Shown here one piece after another: positions 5,981-10,515 of a stretch of DNA of 10,515 nt. Position numbers and translations under genes: made by a program. Under the pieces are notes generated by a model. That model was not told the DNA's origin, did not search any database, and worked only from the letters and a program-made list of their open reading frames with translations. The stretch's first letter is position 1, and every line of letters begins with the position of its first letter. Source of the stretch: Bacteroidales bacterium (GTDB lineage Bacteria > Bacteroidota > Bacteroidia > Bacteroidales > WCHB1-69); contig JAEEUY010000197.1 in the NCBI GenBank assembly GCA_016290715.1, forward strand, positions 1 through 10,515. Direction: 5' to 3'.

Positions 5981-6220
5981 ATGAATGGTATTTTCAAAGA
6001 GGAAGAATTGGATATGGAAAGCAATGTGCATTTTTTGCACTTTGCAAATTCAGGCCGACCGATAGGACGATATAATTTTGATGTTATCATCTCTGTTGGC
6101 TACAGGGGAAAATCGCAAATAGGTACTCGATTTCGTTTCTGTGCAACCTTTGTATTGAAAGAGTGCTTGTTGAAAGGCTATGCCTCATCAGTTAGTAATC
6201 AATTTTATTCTGGTATATAA
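5981..6220 (+). pseudogene. Remnant of a RhuM-family (virulence RhuM) gene
   Basis: A 79-codon frame contains a stretch close to the conserved middle of RhuM-family proteins: FKEEELDMES (residues 5-14), then YNFDVIISVGYRGKSQIGTR (31-50) and ATFVLKECLLKGYA (55-68). In intact members (about 330 residues) these correspond to the segment reading roughly YNLDxIISVGYRVxS, then ATxxLKxYLIKGYxI. The N-terminal DNA-binding-like part is missing: the frame is closed by a stop at 5954-5956. Everything after KGYA is also lost. Typical core residues are altered, for example Gly for Val after YR and Phe-Cys for Ile/Val-Trp before the ATxxLK block. RhuM genes are accessory and often ride on mobile DNA or in phase-variable or restriction loci. 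The 3' end overlaps the convergent hmuV tail by 16 bases, so the break probably lies at about 6185-6205. A short functional protein is unlikely. Confidence 0.72.
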
Positions 6221-6528
6221 ATTATTTCACCGTTTTCAAGTTCGTAGGCAATTCCTACGCGTCTTCCTAATTTATTATCAGAATTTTGTTCTTCGGATGG
6301 AGTATAGCGGTTAATTTGTTCACCTTCCTTTGTGATGATTTCCATATCAGGGGTTCCCGGATTCTTGACTATTGTAAAATCCTCTTTACTAAACATTTCT
6401 GTCATATTATATCGGGTAACCAATGCCACCATTAGGGCAACGGCAAAAACCATGGCTACATCAAATAAGTTGCTGACCACACTCATGGGATCATCATTTT
6501 CTGAAGTTCGTAACAGGTGTCTTCTCAT
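6205..6528 (-). CDS. hmuV: DUF2149 protein, ExbD/TolR-like in layout (HmuV)
   Basis: This 107-residue protein has a short cytoplasmic N-terminus (MRRHLLRTSENDDPMS), one membrane span at about residues 18-39 (FDVAMVFAVALMVALV) and a hydrophilic tail that would be periplasmic. It resembles the DUF2149 proteins encoded after ExbB-like genes in hmu loci of Bacteroidetes. An acidic residue, Asp23, sits at the start of the span, the same place and nearly the same residue number as the essential aspartate of ExbD (25) and TolR (23). An ExbD-like partner for the upstream proton channel is therefore likely, but that is inference. The short tail (about 65 residues) is compatible with a small periplasmic domain. 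Its ATG overlaps the hmuU stop in TAATG, indicating translational coupling. It is the last gene of the operon and converges on the RhuM remnant. Confidence 0.8.
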   Translation of the reverse strand: MRRHLLRTSENDDPMSVVSNLFDVAMVFAVALMVALVTRYNMTEMFSKEDFTIVKNPGTPDMEIITKEGEQINRYTPSEEQNSDNKLGRRVGIAYELENGEIIYIPE

Positions 6529-7127
6529 TATGATTGGTATTTGGTCTTAATTATATTGGCAACATATTCAAGGTCATTTAGTTCGTTGATGTACCAGCGT
6601 TGTTTTGCTTGTTGGGTGGCAAATCCGACTGCACTACTAAAGAGACCAATTACCGTAGTGGCGAAGGCGACCTGCATATTATAGGCCATAGAAGCGATAT
6701 CACCCATAGAAAGTCCTACCAATGCCGGTCCCATGGGAATTAGAGTTCCCATCAACCCCAGCATAGGTCCCATTTTGGTTAATATTTTGGAAATGGAAAG
6801 ATCATGGTCGGCAGCGCTTTCATACTCTGTCAATATCTTTTCTATTTTGGGAAGATTATGGCCGGCATCCAATAGTTGTTTCAGATACAAAACAAAAAGA
6901 GAGCGGGTTTTGGCGGGAATGTGTTCTGTCAAGTTATTCAAATTGTCCACTGTTAGTGCTTCAATGGCGGGGTGCATCTGTTTTTGTGTTCGCTGTCGGT
7001 CAATGTATTGGCTAAAAAAAGCACCTGTCAAAATGAGAGCACGGACGAAGAAATAGATTAATAGAAGGATGACAGGGACAAGCAGTCCTGTTGATATCCA
7101 AAAAAGAATGCCGGAAATGTAATGCAT
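6528..7127 (-). CDS. hmuU: MotA/TolQ/ExbB-family proton channel protein (HmuU)
   Basis: This 199-residue inner-membrane protein has the three-span layout of the ExbB/TolQ family. Span 1 is at about 7-35. A cytoplasmic segment of about 80 residues is rich in charged residues. Span 2 is at about 118-140 with the signature KMGPMLGLMGTLIPMGPAL, and span 3 at about 150-172 with AFATTVIGLFSSAVGF. These Gly/Pro- and Thr/Ser-rich spans form the proton path in ExbB, TolQ and MotA. In the context of hmuS and a DUF2149 gene this matches the channel subunit of Bacteroidetes haem-utilisation operons. The protein it energises is not proven; the CobN-like HmuS or the TonB-dependent receptor upstream are candidates. 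It begins 56 A/T-rich bases after hmuT and ends in a TAATG overlap with hmuV. Confidence 0.88.
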   Translation of the reverse strand: MHYISGILFWISTGLLVPVILLLIYFFVRALILTGAFFSQYIDRQRTQKQMHPAIEALTVDNLNNLTEHIPAKTRSLFVLYLKQLLDAGHNLPKIEKILTEYESAADHDLSISKILTKMGPMLGLMGTLIPMGPALVGLSMGDIASMAYNMQVAFATTVIGLFSSAVGFATQQAKQRWYINELNDLEYVANIIKTKYQS

Positions 7128-7183
7128 AGTATTTAAAGATTAAAATTGATAATTGATTTTTAGGTAAGTGATAATAAATGTGT

Positions 7184-7876
7184 TTATAAATTATTCATAT
7201 TTTTTTCTTTCAAGTAGAATCGTAATCGATGGAGACAGAAACCGGTGATTGCGCCCACAGCTATGATAGCCAATACAGATAATAGGCATCTCCACTCCAC
7301 ATTATTTGTGGCTGGCATCGTGATACGGCCATTAACCGTAGCAGTAATACCCATTAGGGCTATCAGCATATTGATTAAGAAGAGGATTTCAAGGCGTGTA
7401 TTTTCATCGGAGAGCATACGTTTAGATACCCGTACGAGTATGGGCAATAACAATAATATAGCGAGGGAAAATCCCCAAGATATGATAGGGAATGCTACAC
7501 CGGGAAGAGAGAATATGAGTGCTACTAATAGAGAAAAGAGTACAAAGAGAAAGAGGATTCCTGGGAAATATTCCAATAGGATATAAACTGTTTTTTTGAT
7601 ATTATTTTTGTGGTGTCTCAGGTGCATTATGCAAAAGACCATTTGTAACGCCACCTCTATATTGATGAGTATGGCGGTATCGGTCATTAGTGAGGGATTG
7701 GAAAGCCAGTCAGTGATTTGTGTTTTGCTTTGCTCGATAGCCAATGGCCATGAAGAACCTATTAACACTGCCGATAGTACGGCAATTCCCCATGCGATGT
7801 AAGTTTTACAGAAACTTAACTTTAGTACGGCACTACAAACTGCTAATGCCATTAAACTGATGATTATTGTCAGCAT
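7184..7876 (-). CDS. hmuT: Polytopic membrane protein of the hmu operon (HmuT-like)
   Basis: This 230-residue protein is almost wholly hydrophobic, with about seven predicted spans: roughly 3-20, 25-42, 67-86, 105-124, 129-150, 163-180 and 196-214. Short charged loops lie between them, including a His-rich one, MHLRHHKNNIKK, at about 84-95. I recognise no catalytic motif. By position (directly after the CobN-like gene and before the ExbB-like gene) it corresponds to HmuT in the Porphyromonas gingivalis hmuYRSTUV order; the symbol rests on this synteny. The ATG is two bases after the hmuS stop, so the two are translationally linked. Possible roles are a permease for haem, porphyrin or iron, or an assembly partner of HmuU/HmuV. 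The sequence does not decide between them. Confidence 0.72.
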   Translation of the reverse strand: MLTIIISLMALAVCSAVLKLSFCKTYIAWGIAVLSAVLIGSSWPLAIEQSKTQITDWLSNPSLMTDTAILINIEVALQMVFCIMHLRHHKNNIKKTVYILLEYFPGILFLFVLFSLLVALIFSLPGVAFPIISWGFSLAILLLLPILVRVSKRMLSDENTRLEILFLINMLIALMGITATVNGRITMPATNNVEWRCLLSVLAIIAVGAITGFCLHRLRFYLKEKNMNNL

Positions 7877-7878
7877 GT

Positions 7879-10515
7879 TTATTCCCTTTCTGCTTTGCGG
7901 CGGCGTGCCACGATGATAATCAATGCAATGGCAGTTGCAACGATAGCACCTACGACGACATTGCTAATAATATGCTTGTTTTTTTCGGTTTGTGATAGCT
8001 CTTCTTTTTTCATCACTACATTCTGTTGGGAACTTTGATTGCTTTGTGATTGTCGCACTTTCTGAATTTGTTGTTGGTATTGGATAGCTGTTTCATGGTC
8101 CACTTTTGAGGCAATGTACTTTCTCAACTTGGTGTTGTCGCAAACTACTCCGGAACAAGCGGCATCATACTTATTTACTAAACAGGTATGCAATTGTGCT
8201 ATATCGGTTAATTGTTGTTCTGAAGCTTGCCATAGGCCTTTTTGTGCAGTTTCCATCATTATGGCTGTCATCTCTTGCAGTGCTGCGGGATTTTGAGTTT
8301 CAAAATAATGGTGTAATTGCAAATCATATTTGTCTTTAACATACACTTCATATATTTCGTCCCACATTTCATTGTCTATTGCTTTGGGTTTCATTACATT
8401 CCATCCGTATGTATTTTGCACTAATTCAGCGAAGGAGCCTGCGGATGATGCTCCTCCTTTCATCATTTCTGAAATATAATGGGGATTGAGCAGGGTAGTG
8501 CGACTTTCCACACCGATAGCTTCTTTTACTTCTTGCATACGCATATGGTTATGGTTACGATAATCGCTCAGATAGGCATCAGGGTCTTTTCCCGTTACAT
8601 TGCGGATGGCGAGATTTATTCCCCCCATAAATTCGTAAACATGATCAAGGCTCAAAGCACCCCAAGTGTTGCTTTGGCGTGGCTGAACAACAGCATCAGT
8701 ACCTGTCAACGCTGCTTCAAATGCATATTGTTGCACTGTTTCCCATTGTTTTTCATCTCCATAAAAAGCCCCCATATTATTCAGATAAGTGTCGGCTATT
8801 TCCTGTTCATTTTCCCAGCGGTCGCCAGCTTGTACCATTTCTTGAATACCGGTGCCATATTTTCCATTCACGCCACCAAAGACGCGGTGCCGTGATACTT
8901 CGCGTGCAGCTTTTGGGGCAACCCCTTTGTTGACCAATATTCGTTCAGCCTCTACTACACCAGCACTTACTTGATTGGTAAATTCATCGTCCTTAGCTTC
9001 AGCAGCCATATTGACGGCTCTATTGATTAGAAACAACCGTGATGCCGCAATATCTCGCAATTGTCCACTCGTTTGCACGACCACGTCAATACGGGGACGG
9101 CCCAATTCTTTGGAAGGTATTAGCCGTAAGTCGGTTACCCTACCGAATACGTCGCGAATGGGTTCAACGCCAAGCATATAAAGAACTTGAGCAATAGTGG
9201 CTCCTTCTGTCTCTATGAATTCACCACTCCATAGAGTATAGCTTACTTTACGGGGAATACTGTCATTGTGTCGTTCTCGGTATAGTTTTATTGTATTTTC
9301 GGCTAATAGTTTCCCTTTCTCCCATGCCGACTCTGAAGGAGTATTCTCGGCATTGATACCATATAAGTTGCGGCCAGTGGGTAAGGTGTTGGGATTGACA
9401 ATGGGATCCCCGCCAGGAGAAGGTGAAACAAAACCGCCATTGAGTGCATTTAATATTGCGAGTATTTCTTTTTCAGGACTTTCTTTCAAAAGTTGGCTAT
9501 ATCTGTTTATATTTAATATCGTCCGTTCTACTTCTACTATGGACATTGCCCAGTCAATTTCTTTTTGCGTGAATTCTATTTCATGGCGGGAATTGTTTGC
9601 ATGGGAGTCGGTGTCGGTATTTTTCTTTTTAGCGTTCATAGCCTTTTTCATCTTTTCCAAAGATTCTTTATCGGCCCCCATCATTTGAGCCATTTTTAAG
9701 GCCTTTTCAGGAGCCAGATTTTTTCCCATTTTTTGCATCAGTATTTTCATTTTTGAGGAAGATTCCTTTTTTTCTGCTGTTTGTCGGGCTGTGGATTTTG
9801 CACCACCCTGCAATTCTCTCGCCATTGATTGCATTAGAAGCATCATGTCCATGGGGGCTTGAGTTACCATTATTTCATGTGCTTTGTTCAATTCATCGAG
9901 TGTGATGCCGGCAATTTGGCATACAAATTGTTCGGTGGCCAAGGTGGGGTTGGCCAATAGACGTGCAACCAGATTGCGGGCAGGGGTTAGATAAGAAGTT
10001 GTAAAAACTGTTTTGTGTTTTTCTACATCTGAGGTTGTTTTTCCCCGAAGTTTGTCTAAAGCTAACAGACTATAGGCGATGGGTTCGGTCACCATGGCAT
10101 AAATGCTGCTTTCAATTGCTTGATTATCGTAAGGTTGTCCCATAATGTATGGGCGGCCAATCATTTTTTCCGTGGATAATTCTTCTGCAAAATTTTCAAT
10201 ACGGTTAATCTCTTCTTCGGTATAGGGTATCGTCAACACACTGTCTAATTCCAATGAGCGATGAATCCCCAACTGTATAGCTAACTTTTTTACTTTCAGA
10301 GAAGCTTGTTGGATTTTTTCTGTATTCCCATGGGTCTGGTTTTCAGTGAAATGGTAATATGTTTTGATGGCTTCTAAAAGATCCCGATAAACATGGCGAA
10401 CTTTGCTTTCCATAAAGGGTGGGGTGAGGTGGGAAAGAATGGTGGCATACGAGCGACGTTTGGCTATGAGACTTTCTCCTACATTTCCAATGGTATAGAG
10501 ATAGAAGTGGGGTAC
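7879..10515 (-). CDS. hmuS: CobN/Mg-chelatase H-like haem-utilisation protein HmuS, C-terminal 878 residues (5' end beyond window)
   Basis: HmuS proteins belong to the CobN/BchH/ChlH chelatase large-subunit family. In Bacteroidetes they sit in haem operons and have been linked to removing iron from haem. The frame is open through 10515; the internal ATG at 10413 is not the start, because the preceding 34 codons (IGNVGESLIAKRRSYATILS, then HLTPPF) are conserved CobN sequence. Intact homologues are about 1,400 residues, so roughly the first 500 are outside. Counting from the edge, the CobN core signature NGGFVSPSPGGDPIVNP, LPTGRNLYGI lies at about 358-388, followed by YTLWSGEFIETEGATIAQVL and RPRIDVVVQTSGQLRD. 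A Met/Lys-rich insert spans about 220-309. The C-terminus adds a linker and a membrane anchor (about 850-870, VVVGAIVATAIALIIIVA, then RRRKAE), absent from cobaltochelatase CobN. No ChlI/ChlD or CobS/CobT partner gene is visible. It is followed by hmuT after two bases. Confidence 0.92.
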   Translation of the reverse strand, partial: VPHFYLYTIGNVGESLIAKRRSYATILSHLTPPFMESKVRHVYRDLLEAIKTYYHFTENQTHGNTEKIQQASLKVKKLAIQLGIHRSLELDSVLTIPYTEEEINRIENFAEELSTEKMIGRPYIMGQPYDNQAIESSIYAMVTEPIAYSLLALDKLRGKTTSDVEKHKTVFTTSYLTPARNLVARLLANPTLATEQFVCQIAGITLDELNKAHEIMVTQAPMDMMLLMQSMARELQGGAKSTARQTAEKKESSSKMKILMQKMGKNLAPEKALKMAQMMGADKESLEKMKKAMNAKKKNTDTDSHANNSRHEIEFTQKEIDWAMSIVEVERTILNINRYSQLLKESPEKEILAILNALNGGFVSPSPGGDPIVNPNTLPTGRNLYGINAENTPSESAWEKGKLLAENTIKLYRERHNDSIPRKVSYTLWSGEFIETEGATIAQVLYMLGVEPIRDVFGRVTDLRLIPSKELGRPRIDVVVQTSGQLRDIAASRLFLINRAVNMAAEAKDDEFTNQVSAGVVEAERILVNKGVAPKAAREVSRHRVFGGVNGKYGTGIQEMVQAGDRWENEQEIADTYLNNMGAFYGDEKQWETVQQYAFEAALTGTDAVVQPRQSNTWGALSLDHVYEFMGGINLAIRNVTGKDPDAYLSDYRNHNHMRMQEVKEAIGVESRTTLLNPHYISEMMKGGASSAGSFAELVQNTYGWNVMKPKAIDNEMWDEIYEVYVKDKYDLQLHHYFETQNPAALQEMTAIMMETAQKGLWQASEQQLTDIAQLHTCLVNKYDAACSGVVCDNTKLRKYIASKVDHETAIQYQQQIQKVRQSQSNQSSQQNVVMKKEELSQTEKNKHIISNVVVGAIVATAIALIIIVARRRKAERE

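Noticed and set aside
5981..6220. The RhuM-like fragment as an intact small gene or toxin.
   Set aside because: It aligns only with the internal core of a much larger family and lacks both ends, so decay is more likely than a new small protein.
9266..9688. A 140-codon plus-strand frame antisense to hmuS.
   Set aside because: It lies wholly inside the hmuS coding region and its translation shows no recognisable domain. The hmuS frame matches CobN without interruption.
1..10515. CRISPR arrays, tRNA or rRNA genes, insertion sequences and phage genes.
   Set aside because: I saw no regularly spaced repeats, no tRNA cloverleaf or rRNA-like sequence, and no transposase or integrase motifs on either strand.

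Overview
The window looks like chromosome from an anaerobic member of the Bacteroidota, most likely order Bacteroidales. The evidence is a primary-type sigma factor of the short Bacteroidetes form that lacks region 1.1, a secreted nuclease with a type IX secretion (Por) C-terminal sorting tail, two promoters with the Bacteroidetes -7 box TAnnTTTGC, A-rich rather than Shine-Dalgarno leaders, and a haem-utilisation hmuSTUV gene set of the Porphyromonas/Bacteroides kind. No species can be named from the sequence.

Layout from left to right. Positions 1-174 hold the N-terminal part of a small P-II-like protein (minus strand, cut by the window edge). It follows closely after a secreted ExeM/NucH-like nuclease (193-1695, minus), which has its own promoter at about 1730-1738. 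Positions 1886-4972 (minus) form a tight four-gene cluster, read as htrA-type periplasmic protease, primary-type sigma factor, rsmI, and a stand-alone riboflavin kinase, with gaps of 34, 7 and 1 bases. Diverging from htrA is the plus-strand ribosomal protein operon rplU-rpmA (5124-5749), which ends at a clear intrinsic terminator (5774-5804). A decayed fragment of a RhuM-family gene (about 5981-6220) lies between that terminator and the convergent end of the next operon.

The right 40% (6205-10515, minus) is the distal part of an hmu haem-acquisition operon. It holds a membrane-anchored CobN/Mg-chelatase-H-like protein (HmuS, whose N-terminal part lies outside the window), a polytopic membrane protein (HmuT), a MotA/TolQ/ExbB proton-channel protein (HmuU), and a DUF2149 protein (HmuV) that resembles ExbD/TolR in layout. 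The expected hmuY and hmuR (haemophore and TonB-dependent receptor) would lie upstream, beyond position 10515. A plausible reading is that outer-membrane haem uptake delivers haem to an envelope-anchored chelatase-like protein, with the ExbB/ExbD-like pair supplying proton-motive energy. That coupling is inference.

The most interesting points are the chelatase plus proton-channel module with its Met/Lys-rich insert, the ExbD-like aspartate in the DUF2149 protein, the stand-alone riboflavin kinase, the one-PDZ HtrA co-transcribed with a primary-type sigma factor, and the RhuM remnant. None of these is clearly an undescribed system; the hmu module is known in outline but mechanistically under-explained.
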